Assembly (NCBI RefSeq): GCF_001083785.1
Contig: NZ_LAVL01000005.1
Location: 62,001-126,000 of the forward strand
DNA length: 64,000 nucleotides
Direction of reading: 5' to 3'
DNA from: Nonomuraea sp. SBT364
GTDB lineage: Bacteria > Actinomycetota > Actinomycetes > Streptosporangiales > Streptosporangiaceae
In this document: positions 26,505 to 33,567 of the stretch, piece by piece
How the letters are laid out: each line of letters opens with the position of its first letter
Position numbering within the stretch: position 1 is the first letter of the stretch
Position numbers and translations under genes: made by a program
Notes under the pieces: generated by a model
Told to the model about the DNA's origin: nothing
Seen by the model: the letters and a program-made list of their open reading frames with translations, nothing else
Database searches by the model: none

Positions 26505-27686
26505 GTGGACCCCGTGCGCAACCCCTACGCCCCCGGAGCCGGACAGCGTCCGCCGGAGCTCGCCGGGCGCGACCGCGAGCTGCAGCAGTTCGAGGTCGTG
26601 CTGGAGCGGGTGGCCCGCGGCCGCCCCGAGCGCAGCATGGTCGTCACCGGCCTGCGCGGCGTCGGCAAGACCGTGCTTCTCAACACCTTCAAGTCCATGG
26701 CGATGCAGCGGCTGTGGGGCACGGGCAAGATCGAGGCTCGGCCCGACCAGTCGATCCGCCGTCCCGTCGCCGCCGCCCTGCACATGGCGATCCGCGAGCT
26801 GGCCCCCCGCCACCGCGCGCCGGAGCGCATCGAGGAGTTCCTCGGCGTGCTCAAGGCGTTCGCCATGCGCGACCCCGCCGCCGCCAAGGGCACCTCGCAC
26901 TGGTCGCCCGGCATCGAGGTGCCGGCCAGCCGGGGCCGGGCCGACTCCGGCGACCTGGAGATCGACCTGACCGAGCTGTTCGTCGACGCCTCCGGCGTGG
27001 CCACCGACCTGGGCGTCGGCATCGCCCTGTTCATCGACGAGATGCAGGACGTGCAGGCCGCCGACGTCTCGGCGCTCTGCGCGGCCTGCCACGAGCTGTC
27101 GCAGTCGGGCGGGCCGCTCATCGTGGTCGGCGCCGGGCTGCCGCACCTGCCGAGCGTGCTGTCGGCCAGCAAGAGCTACAGCGAGCGGCTCTTCCGCTAC
27201 GCCCGCATCGACAAGCTCGACCGGGAGGCCGCCGACCTGGCGCTGATCCTGCCCGCGCGCGAGGAGGAGGTCGAGTTCACCCAGGAGGCGCTCGACGCCC
27301 TCTACGAGGCGGCCGACGGCTACCCCTACTTCGTCCAGGCCTACGGCAAGGTGGCCTGGGACCTGGCGCTGCGCAGCCCGATCACTCTCGACGACGTCAA
27401 GGTGTCGGCCCCGGAGGCGGAGGAGGAGCTGGCCGTGGGCTTCTTCGGCAGCCGCTACGAGCGCGCCACCCCCGCCGAGCGCGACTACATGCACGCCATG
27501 GCCGAGATCGGCGACGAGCCGGTCCCCACCGCCGACGTGGCCGAGGCGCTCGGCCGCAAGCCGTCCAGCCTCTCCCCCGCCCGCGACAGCCTCATCAAGA
27601 AGGGCCTGATCTACAGCGCCGAACGCGGCCTGATCGCGTTCACGGTGCCGCATTTCGGGAGGTTCCTGCGTGCCCAACCGATGTGA
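26505..27686 (+). CDS. AAA (AAA_16-like) ATPase
   Basis: This 393-aa P-loop protein starts VDPVRNPYAPGAGQRPPELA, the common start of actinobacterial homologues. Walker A is GLRGVGKT, Walker B is IALFIDEMQD, a sensor-like VVGAGLPHLPSV follows, then a winged-helix-like C-terminus (PTADVAEALGRKPSSLSPAR). It looks like a STAND/ORC-type regulatory ATPase; its partner is unknown. A TAGAGT hexamer (26491-26496) would make the GTG at 26505 leaderless. An in-frame GTG at 26409 with a strong ribosome site GGGAGGGGG is the alternative and would add 32 residues. Confidence 0.85.
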   Translation: MDPVRNPYAPGAGQRPPELAGRDRELQQFEVVLERVARGRPERSMVVTGLRGVGKTVLLNTFKSMAMQRLWGTGKIEARPDQSIRRPVAAALHMAIRELAPRHRAPERIEEFLGVLKAFAMRDPAAAKGTSHWSPGIEVPASRGRADSGDLEIDLTELFVDASGVATDLGVGIALFIDEMQDVQAADVSALCAACHELSQSGGPLIVVGAGLPHLPSVLSASKSYSERLFRYARIDKLDREAADLALILPAREEEVEFTQEALDALYEAADGYPYFVQAYGKVAWDLALRSPITLDDVKVSAPEAEEELAVGFFGSRYERATPAERDYMHAMAEIGDEPVPTADVAEALGRKPSSLSPARDSLIKKGLIYSAERGLIAFTVPHFGRFLRAQPM

Positions 27687-27701
27687 GCACCACCCCTAGC
27701 C

Positions 27702-27777
27702 CTCTATTGGGCTGTCTAGTGGGGAAGCTAGACAGCCCAATAGAGTTCAATCGAGCGCTCTATAAGGCTGTCTAGAG
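27702..27777. repeat. 18-bp perfect inverted repeat plus a third related copy
   Basis: CTCTATTGGGCTGTCTAG (27702-27719) and its exact reverse complement (27728-27745) flank 8 nt. A related copy CTCTATAAGGCTGTCTAGAG lies at 27758-27777, touching the stop codon of the convergent MauE-like gene. It is probably a bidirectional terminator hairpin; a mobile-element remnant is less likely. Confidence 0.75.
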
Positions 27778-28572
27778 TCAGGCCGATACCGTCGTATATT
27801 CCGGCAGAGACTCCGCGCTGACCACCGCGACCCGCACCGCGGGCCGCCGCCCGGCCAGATAGACCGCGAAGACCACGTCGTCCCGCTCGTGGTTCTGAAA
27901 GGCGAAGAACCGCCAGCACAGCTCCCGCCAGCTGTCATAGGGCTCCGCACTGGCCAGGTCGGCCTCGTGGGCGCGCCACGGGCCGCTCGACTTGAGCCTC
28001 GCCAGCGACACCCCCTCCTGCGGGCCCCGGCGCTGCTCGCACGGGGCGCGGTGCCGGGCCCGGTCGACCAGCTCGTCGATCTCCGGCGACAGCGCCGCCA
28101 GCACGGCCACACCGGCCAGCGTGAACCCCCAGGCCGGATGGGCGAACGCCATCCACCCCGGCGCCCCGGCCCACACCGCCATCAGGGCCATCCCGGTCAG
28201 CACGACGGTCCTGCCGATCGACCGCAGTCCGACCGGCGCCGAGCTCACCTCGCCGAAGCAGCCGCATCCGGCATCCGGCCGCCGCCTGCGCAGTTCCAGC
28301 AGGACGTACGTGGAAAGGGCGAAGAACGCGACCGTTCCCCACCGGAACAGCGGGTGCGCCGAGACCAGCAGGCCGACGGCGAGCACCAGCTCGCCGGCGG
28401 CGCAGACGAGCAGGGACGGCCGCTGCAGCCGGCCCGGCATCAGGACCGCCGGCCCCAGCCTCGCCAGCGCACCCGGCTCCCGGCCCGACCGGACGACGGA
28501 GATCTTGGCCACCGTCCCCAGGACGAGCAGGACGATCAGGACCGGCACCTGTGAAGCCAGCACGCGTGTCAC
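27778..28572 (-). CDS. MauE/DoxX-like membrane protein with extra C-terminal domain
   Basis: This protein of about 264 aa has four TM helices of the MauE type, including SLLVCAAGELVLAVGLLVSA and the hallmark CGCFGE motif after a basic RRRRPDAG loop. MauE-like proteins are linked to disulfide formation and maturation of secreted proteins. The C-terminal 100 residues (WRELCWRFFAFQNHERDDVV) form a separate soluble domain I do not recognise. A GTG start at 28572 overlaps the upstream gene's stop (GTGA), so it is coupled to the double-psi-barrel gene and may mature that cysteine-rich product. Confidence 0.8.
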   Translation of the reverse strand: MTRVLASQVPVLIVLLVLGTVAKISVVRSGREPGALARLGPAVLMPGRLQRPSLLVCAAGELVLAVGLLVSAHPLFRWGTVAFFALSTYVLLELRRRRPDAGCGCFGEVSSAPVGLRSIGRTVVLTGMALMAVWAGAPGWMAFAHPAWGFTLAGVAVLAALSPEIDELVDRARHRAPCEQRRGPQEGVSLARLKSSGPWRAHEADLASAEPYDSWRELCWRFFAFQNHERDDVVFAVYLAGRRPAVRVAVVSAESLPEYTTVSA

Positions 28573-29516
28573 CCCAATCCGATCTGCGCGTTGAAACACC
28601 CGTTCACCAGGTCGCCGCCCAGCTCCACGTAGCTGGCCGGGGAGAGCTCGGCGATCCGCCCGCGCGGCGAGGTGCCGCACTCGACGCACCGGTCGCAGAA
28701 GCGCCCGGCCACGCAGCCGCACGCGACGATCGGCACGACCGCCGACCGGTTCGCGCACACGTTCTGAACCTGGAGCAGCGAGCCGATGGCCAGGTACGGC
28801 AGAGCTGCGCAGGACACGCCGGCGTCGGGACATCCGGCGTCGGAGCGCTCCACCATCGGGTAGGCGGCGCCGCGCTCCTGCGCGTCGAAGACGTCGGACC
28901 AGGTGACGGTGCCCGAGATGCGCGACTGGGCGCCGGCGTAGGACGGCGGTGGAGGCGGCACGGCCCGCGCGGGATAGGCGGGCTGCGACGTGGCGGGCAG
29001 CAGCGCCAGCGTGGCGCCGTCCTTCCTGATCCCGATCGCGTCGAACAGGAAACCCGGCTCGAACTGGGGATGACGCACCCGCAGCCGACCCGTGGCACGG
29101 TAAGGGATCACGATGGTCCGGTGACCCCGGTGCGGGCCGCAGTCGAGCTCCACGGTCACGTCCTTGCGGCCTTCGACCGACACGATCGTGCCGGTGAGGC
29201 GGACGGTGTCGGCCCAGATCCGCTCGACCACCTTGCCGTCGCGCAGCGCGCGCATCAGGACCGTGGCGTGTACGGGCAGGTCGGCCGGGGCGACGTCACC
29301 GCCGTGCCACGCGGTCGCCCACGGCGCGATGACCAGCCGCTCCTGCCTGCCGTCCGGGGTCTCGATGGCGATCAGGTGAGGGCTCACGTCGAGGATCTCG
29401 CCGGTGACCGCGTGCAGGGGATCGCCGCCCTCCGGTCCCGGCCCCGGAGCCGCCGCCTCGCGGCCCAGCGCCGCGGCGGCCAGCACCCGGCGGCGCTCAA
29501 CACTCGGATAGCCCAT
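28569..29516 (-). CDS. Cysteine-rich protein with double-psi beta-barrel-like C-terminus
   Basis: This 315-aa protein begins MGYPSVERRRVLAAAALG after a GGGAGGGG ribosome site at the chosen ATG 29516. The middle holds an all-beta segment (residues about 40-170). The C-terminal half has at least eight cysteines (RSDAGCPDAGVSCAAL, VACGCVAGRFCDRCVECGT) and ends RIAELSPASYVELGGDLVNG. This resembles the last strands of RlpA/barwin-type double-psi barrels. Disulfide-rich composition suggests export, although the signal peptide is weak. It is coupled to the MauE-like gene. The exact activity is unknown. Confidence 0.75.
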   Translation of the reverse strand: MGYPSVERRRVLAAAALGREAAAPGPGPEGGDPLHAVTGEILDVSPHLIAIETPDGRQERLVIAPWATAWHGGDVAPADLPVHATVLMRALRDGKVVERIWADTVRLTGTIVSVEGRKDVTVELDCGPHRGHRTIVIPYRATGRLRVRHPQFEPGFLFDAIGIRKDGATLALLPATSQPAYPARAVPPPPPSYAGAQSRISGTVTWSDVFDAQERGAAYPMVERSDAGCPDAGVSCAALPYLAIGSLLQVQNVCANRSAVVPIVACGCVAGRFCDRCVECGTSPRGRIAELSPASYVELGGDLVNGCFNAQIGLG

Positions 29517-29693
29517 CCGCCCCTCCCTCGTCCCGCCTACCAGGGTCACACGAGTGCGGCTGGACTCCCGCCTTACGGCGCACAGGGGAGCAAAATACGC
29601 ATCCCCTGGGGAAGGAGATGACATCCGGCGTCATACAAACTGCCACCGACCTTGACTGACCTTTATCCACGGCGGGCCGAATCCTGAATTGCG

Positions 29694-29706
29694 GTTCAGC
29701 CTGAAC
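29694..29706. promoter_or_regulatory. 13-bp palindrome upstream of sigma factor gene
   Basis: GTTCAG-C-CTGAAC is a perfect palindrome 28 nt before the sigma-factor ATG at 29735, suited to a repressor or activator site. The rest of the 218-nt divergent spacer (29517-29734) shows a TTGACT at 29653 but no matching -10. Confidence 0.4.
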
Positions 29707-29734
29707 ACGGCTCCAGGCTGGGATTCTGGCCGGG

Positions 29735-30223
29735 ATGCAGAGATTCGACGAGGAGTTCCGCGAGTACGTGGTGGCGCGCGGCCCCGCGCTGCTGCGTGCC
29801 GCCAAGCAGCTCACCGGACACCCGCTGGACGCGGAGGATCTCCTGCAGAGCGCACTGACCAAGACATACCTCGCATGGGACCGCATCCAGGACCGGGGGG
29901 CGCTCGACGGGTACGTGAGGCGGGCGATGGTCAACATCAACATCTCCCAATGGCGGCGTCGCAAGCTGGAAGAGTACCCGTCCGACGACCTTCCCGAGGT
30001 CATTACGCCGGCAGAAGCCTGCGGCGACGTGCACGAGCGGCTCGAACTGGCCCTGCAGCGGCTGCCCGAGCGGATGCGGGCGGCGATCGTGCTGCGCTAC
30101 TACGAGGACATGACCGAGCCGGAGATCGCCAGCACGCTGGGGATAAGCGTGGGCACGGTGAAGAGCACGGTGTCGCGGGCCATGGCCAAGCTCAGGAGTG
30201 AACTGGGTCTGCCCCGGCCGTAG
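29735..30223 (+). CDS. SigE-family RNA polymerase sigma factor (copy 3, solo)
   Basis: A 162-aa group-4 sigma factor. Region 2 is FDEEFREYVVARGPALLRAA with LDAEDLLQSALTKTYL; region 4 is LPERMRAAIVLRYYEDMTEP and EIASTLGISVGTVKSTVSRA. It belongs to the same SigE family as the copies at 22553 and 25799 but has no propeller gene beside it. Its 3' end overlaps the convergent MarR gene by 32 nt. Confidence 0.93.
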   Translation: MQRFDEEFREYVVARGPALLRAAKQLTGHPLDAEDLLQSALTKTYLAWDRIQDRGALDGYVRRAMVNINISQWRRRKLEEYPSDDLPEVITPAEACGDVHERLELALQRLPERMRAAIVLRYYEDMTEPEIASTLGISVGTVKSTVSRAMAKLRSELGLPRP

Positions 30224-30674
30224 CGCAGGGCCGGACGACCTGCCTGATCTTCCTGAGCGTGGCCAGGAACGTCTCCAGCTCGGCGGCGTTCAGCAACCCG
30301 GTCAGACACTCGTCGATGTCCTCCAGATGCCGGGGCAGCACCTCGGCCAGCTTGTCGCGGCCCGGATCGGTCAGCGTGGCGTAGGAGGCCCGCCGGTCGG
30401 TGGCGCACGCCTGCCTGGCGACCAGGCCGTCACGTTCCAAACGGTCGATCACGCGGGTCACGCCACTCGTGGACAGGCCGGTCTGCGCGGCCAGATCGGT
30501 CATCCGGAGCTGCTGCCGCGGCGAACGCCCCAGCCTGACCAGGGTCTCGAAGTCGATGTCCGACAGTCCGGCCGCACTGAACACCGGCTGCATCCTGGCC
30601 GTCAGCCCGGCATGCACCTCCGCCAGCAAGCCCATGGCCGTCAGCCTGGGGTCGTCGATGTGGGTCACGCTCAT
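30192..30674 (-). CDS. MarR-family transcriptional regulator
   Basis: This 160-aa winged-helix regulator has the recognition region MTDLAAQTGLSTSGVTRVID, the wing RLERDGLVARQACATDRRAS and YATLTDPGRDKL, a typical MarR DRR-type wing. MarR proteins are dimeric repressors relieved by small ligands. It is divergent from yceI; a perfect 14-bp palindrome 4 nt in front of its ATG overlaps the likely yceI promoter. ATG 30674 has no strong ribosome site. It probably represses itself and yceI. Confidence 0.93.
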   Translation of the reverse strand: MSVTHIDDPRLTAMGLLAEVHAGLTARMQPVFSAAGLSDIDFETLVRLGRSPRQQLRMTDLAAQTGLSTSGVTRVIDRLERDGLVARQACATDRRASYATLTDPGRDKLAEVLPRHLEDIDECLTGLLNAAELETFLATLRKIRQVVRPCATAGADPVHS

Positions 30675-30677
30675 ACC

Positions 30678-30721
30678 CTAACGGACGTTAGTTGACGTGC
30701 GGAATATTCCTCGTGTAGACA
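30678..30721 (+). promoter_or_regulatory. yceI promoter with overlapping palindromic operator
   Basis: CTAACG-GA-CGTTAG (30678-30691) is a perfect 14-bp palindrome. It abuts a TTGACG -35 (30692-30697), 18 nt upstream of TAGACA (30716-30721). This is a good fit for MarR control of the divergent yceI gene. Confidence 0.6.
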
Positions 30722-30769
30722 TTTGTTGGCGCAAACGTCCGCACATCAAGCTCCTTCCGGAGGAACCCC

Positions 30770-31333
30770 ATGACCACTCGCACCTGGGACGGCCTCACCG
30801 TCCCCGCCGCAGGCACCTACACGCTCGACGTCGCCCACACCAGCATCGGCTTCGTCGTCAAGCACATGATGGTCAGCAAGGTACGCGGCAACTTCTCCGA
30901 CTTCTCCGGTTCCGTCACGATCGCTGAGAACCCGCTCGAGTCGACCGCCGAGCTCACGATCAAGACCGAGAGCATCTCCACCGGCGTCGGCGACCGCGAC
31001 GGCCACCTGCGCAGCGACGACTTCCTGGCCGTGGACAAGTTCCCCGAGATCACCTTCAGGAGCACCCGCGTCACCGACCACTCGGGCGACGAGTTCACCG
31101 TCGTCGGCGACCTGACGATCCGCGAGGTCACCAAGGAGGTCGAGCTCACCGTCGAGTACGGCGGCGCCGGCACCAACCCGTGGGGCCAGGCCGTCTGGGG
31201 CTTCTCCATCAACACCGAGTTCGACCGCGAGGACTTCGGCCTCACCTGGAACCAGGCCCTGGAGACCGGCGGCGTCCTGGTCGGCAAGAAGATCAAGGTC
31301 GAGATCGAGGGCGAGGCGAACCCCGCCCAGTAG
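30770..31333 (+). CDS. YceI-family polyisoprenoid-binding lipocalin-like protein
   Basis: This 187-aa protein has the YceI strand order: YTLDVAHTSIGFVVKHMMVS, KVRGNFSDFSGSV, ISTGVGDRDGHLRSDDFL, FPEITFRST and FDREDFGLTWNQALETGGVL. It is a ten-stranded lipocalin-like barrel that binds amphipathic isoprenoid chains. No signal peptide is present, so it is cytoplasmic, as in many actinobacteria. CGGAGGA precedes the ATG. Expression is likely controlled by the divergent MarR protein. Confidence 0.95.
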   Translation: MTTRTWDGLTVPAAGTYTLDVAHTSIGFVVKHMMVSKVRGNFSDFSGSVTIAENPLESTAELTIKTESISTGVGDRDGHLRSDDFLAVDKFPEITFRSTRVTDHSGDEFTVVGDLTIREVTKEVELTVEYGGAGTNPWGQAVWGFSINTEFDREDFGLTWNQALETGGVLVGKKIKVEIEGEANPAQ

Positions 31334-31423
31334 TATCCACAGCACAGTTATCCACAGCCCTGAGCCCGCTCCCGACCAGGAGCGGGCTTTGTCCACAGGC
31401 GGTTACCCACAGGCTGTGGACAA
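31333..31423. repeat. Cluster of five DnaA-box-like 9-mers
   Basis: In 91 bp there are GTATCCACA (31333-31341), TTATCCACA (31348-31356), TTGTCCACA (31389-31397), TTACCCACA (31403-31411) and, inverted, TTGTCCACA (31415-31423, minus strand). Three are perfect DnaA boxes. The cluster surrounds the yceI terminator and lies just before tRNA-Ser. dnaA and dnaN are absent, so this is not the usual oriC context. Confidence 0.75.
31363..31390 (+). terminator. Hairpin terminator after yceI
   Basis: AGCCCGCTCC (31363-31372) pairs perfectly with GGAGCGGGCT (31379-31388) around a 6-nt loop, followed by TT. It lies 29 nt past the yceI stop, inside the DnaA-box cluster. Confidence 0.8.
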
Positions 31424-31504
31424 CCGGCCGGACAGACCCGCGGCCGAACCACTTTGCCGCCTCGCCAGAAGGCCGGTACGCTGTCCTGAGCCACGTGGCT
31501 ACCA

Positions 31505-31593
31505 GGAGGATTCGCCTAGTCAGGTCTATGGCGCCGCACTGCTAATGCGGTTTGGTGGCAACACCATCCGGGGTTCAAATCCCCGATCCTCCG
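31505..31593 (+). tRNA. tRNA-Ser(GCT)
   Basis: An 89-nt class II tRNA. The acceptor GGAGGAT/ATCCTCC has discriminator G, and the anticodon stem CCGCA/TGCGG has loop CTGCTAA, giving anticodon GCT. The long variable arm is GGTGG-CAA-CACC and the T-loop is TTCAAAT. CCA is not encoded. Confidence 0.96.
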
Positions 31594-31600
31594 CAGGTGA

Positions 31601-31634
31601 AAGGCCCTCGCCCGTTCGTCGGGTCGAGGGCCTT
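31601..31634 (+). terminator. Hairpin terminator after tRNA-Ser(GCT)
   Basis: AAGGCCCTCG (31601-31610) pairs perfectly with CGAGGGCCTT (31625-31634) around a 14-nt loop, 8 nt after the tRNA. The remaining spacer to 31798 holds nothing I recognise. Confidence 0.8.
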
Positions 31635-31798
31635 CGTCGTTCCCGAGACGTCACGGCGCCAGGCACACCGCCGTCCCCCATTCCTGGCGCTGCATCGACA
31701 CGTCGAGGCGCGGTCGATCTCGGGTTCGGCACGCGCGTGGGAGCGACCTTCCGCGCACCGGAACAATGCGCGGAAGGCGCGGCGGGATTGTCGCGGGG

Positions 31799-32367
31799 TC
31801 AGTTCCAGGTGGCGCGCTTGATGGCGCCCGCGAGGCCGGGGGTGTCCCAGCCATCCTCGATGACGATCTTTTCCTTCGGCAGGTACCACTCCCGCTGGAC
31901 GAACTTCCTGGTCACCCGCCGCTTCTTTTCGTCGTAGCATTCGCCGGCCCATTCGTAGTATCGGGCCTTGTGCCCCTTGCCCACCTGCCGGTGGCCGGAC
32001 GCCAGGGTCTGGTCTCGGGATGGAAGGGATAGTCGCCGGGCTTGTAGACCTCCCCGATCCAGTTCGGATCCTTGGAGCCGTGGATCATTTTGGGCCCGCC
32101 GATCCTGAAGGATGGGCAGCCGGTCTTCTCGGGGTCGCAGTTGGGCTTGGTCTCGACATGAAGAATGTCCCAGCGCTTGTCCTTGGTCACCTTCCACTCG
32201 GATGGGACGGTGATATTCATGCCCCGGAAAGAGAGCGTCTTGGTCTTGTCGGCGGTGGTGGACGTGCCTCCGAAGGCGGGCAGCGCCGTGGAGGCGGCCA
32301 GGGAGGCGCTCAAGATGGTCGCAGCGGCCGTCCACGTCGTCACGCGCTTGCTCAATCGAGAATCCAT
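31799..32367 (-). pseudogene. Secreted protein gene interrupted by a frameshift
   Basis: Two reading frames together make one exported protein. From the ATG at 32367 comes a signal peptide (TAAATILSASLAASTALPAF) and a domain with ITVPSEWKV, CDPEKTGCPSFRIGGPK and GDYPFHPETRP. In the -1 frame it continues GHRQVGKGHKARYYEWAGEC, then FVQREWYLPKEKIVIEDGW and DTPGLAGAIKRATWN to the stop at 31799. The frame switch falls near 31990-32020. The upstream frame alone runs on to a stop at 31912 after unrelated residues. Either a sequencing error or a recent mutation; the function of the family is unknown. Confidence 0.75.
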
Positions 32368-32373
32368 GGCTGT

Positions 32374-32799
32374 TCAGACACACGACAGTGTGGCAAGGTT
32401 TCGGCCCACGGGCGCCAGGCCACTCTTTGGCGAGAATGCGGCGGACCGTGGCGGGTAAGCGTCGCCGGGGTCGCGGAGTGCGAGGGCCTCGGCCTCGGAC
32501 AGCCCTCCGCGTGCCGCCATCCGGCGTCGTGCCCGTACCTGCGCCTTCGTACGCGGCCGGTACTTGGGGTCTCTGGAGCAGCCGCAGGTCGCGAAGCCGT
32601 CGTAGCGCAGGCCGGCCTCCAGGACGGCGGTGACGGCCGCCCACTCCCGGTCCTTGGTCTTACGCGGTGCGGCGAAGTCGTGGCCGGCGAAGAGCATCGG
32701 CGTCCGGCATCGGGTGCATAGGTGCTCTCGACCGTCCCACGGCGATTTGCGGCTCTGACGGCAGGCGACGCACACGTAGTGGACCTTGTGGACGACCAT
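32374..32799 (-). CDS. Zinc-ribbon-containing hypothetical protein
   Basis: This 141-aa protein starts MVVHKVHYVCVACRQSRKSP and has paired CxxC motifs (YVCVACRQS and LCTRCRTPML) typical of a zinc ribbon. A later CGCSRDPKYRPRTKAQVRAR basic region follows. It resembles small actinobacterial proteins annotated as hypothetical; nucleic-acid binding is plausible. An in-frame start at 32814 is possible. The C-terminal 25 residues may be less conserved. It lies 6 nt upstream of the frameshifted secreted-protein gene. Confidence 0.7.
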   Translation of the reverse strand: MVVHKVHYVCVACRQSRKSPWDGREHLCTRCRTPMLFAGHDFAAPRKTKDREWAAVTAVLEAGLRYDGFATCGCSRDPKYRPRTKAQVRARRRMAARGGLSEAEALALRDPGDAYPPRSAAFSPKSGLAPVGRNLATLSCV

Positions 32800-32818
32800 C
32801 GCGTACCTACACACGGAC

Positions 32819-33400
32819 TCAAGGGTAGATCTTCTTGTGCTCCCGCAGCATCGCGACGAACTTCTCGATGCGGGCCGCCCGGGTCGCGGGCCTCTTGGCG
32901 TCGCCGACGCGGTAGAGGATCGCGAAGCGGTTCGCCTTGTCCAGCGTCGCGAAGAACTCCGCCGCGGCCGGATCGGCGTCGAGCGCCGCCTGGAGGTCGT
33001 CGGGTACGGTCGCGGTCCTGGGCGAGGCGTAGGCCGCGTCCCACCTGCCGTCGGCCTTCGCCTTCTCGATCTGCGCGAGACCGGCCGGGCGCATCGCCCC
33101 GCCGGCGATGAGCTGCTCGACCCGGCCGCAGTTCACCTGCGACCACCTGCTCCTAGGCTTGCGCGGGGTGAACCGCTGCAGCCAGTGCTCGGCGTCGAAC
33201 TTGGCCTTCTGCCCGTCGATCCAGCCGAAGCACAGCGCCACGTCGAGCGCCTCGGAGTAGCTGACGGAGGGAATCCCGGAGTCCTTCTTGGCGATCTTCA
33301 GCCAGAGCCCCGGCGACACGTCGTGCTCGGCTTCGAGCCACTTCTCGAACGCGGCCTGGGAAGGAAAGGCGATGGTGGGGAGATCGTGCTTCTCCGTCAC
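32819..33400 (-). CDS. YdeI/OmpD-associated (DUF1801-like) family protein
   Basis: This 193-aa protein matches the YdeI family: FPSQAAFEKWLEAEHDVSPG, LWLKIAKKDSGIPSVSYSEA, LDVALCFGWIDGQKAKFD, WLQRFTPRKPRSRWS and the C-terminal TRAARIEKFVAMLREHKKIY. The biochemical role is not established; members occur in stress-related loci. The GTG at 33400 is used because the family sequence begins there; GGAG lies 11 nt upstream. Confidence 0.9.
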   Translation of the reverse strand: MTEKHDLPTIAFPSQAAFEKWLEAEHDVSPGLWLKIAKKDSGIPSVSYSEALDVALCFGWIDGQKAKFDAEHWLQRFTPRKPRSRWSQVNCGRVEQLIAGGAMRPAGLAQIEKAKADGRWDAAYASPRTATVPDDLQAALDADPAAAEFFATLDKANRFAILYRVGDAKRPATRAARIEKFVAMLREHKKIYP

Positions 33401-33567
33401 GACTTGAGGCGCTCCTTCGACGGGGGAACCAGCGGCGCCAGGTGGGGCGCGCCGCCTGCGATGGCAACCCGCCCGTACGTTAAGCACCTTGAAGTGCGTA
33501 CTTCCCGATAGAGAGTAGCTCTCCATACGGTCGTCACCCAAGTCACGCAACGTCTGGAGAGAGTCTC

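Noticed and set aside
31333-31423. Calling the DnaA-box cluster the chromosomal oriC
   Set aside because: No dnaA or dnaN nearby, and only five boxes in 91 bp with no A+T-rich unwinding region.
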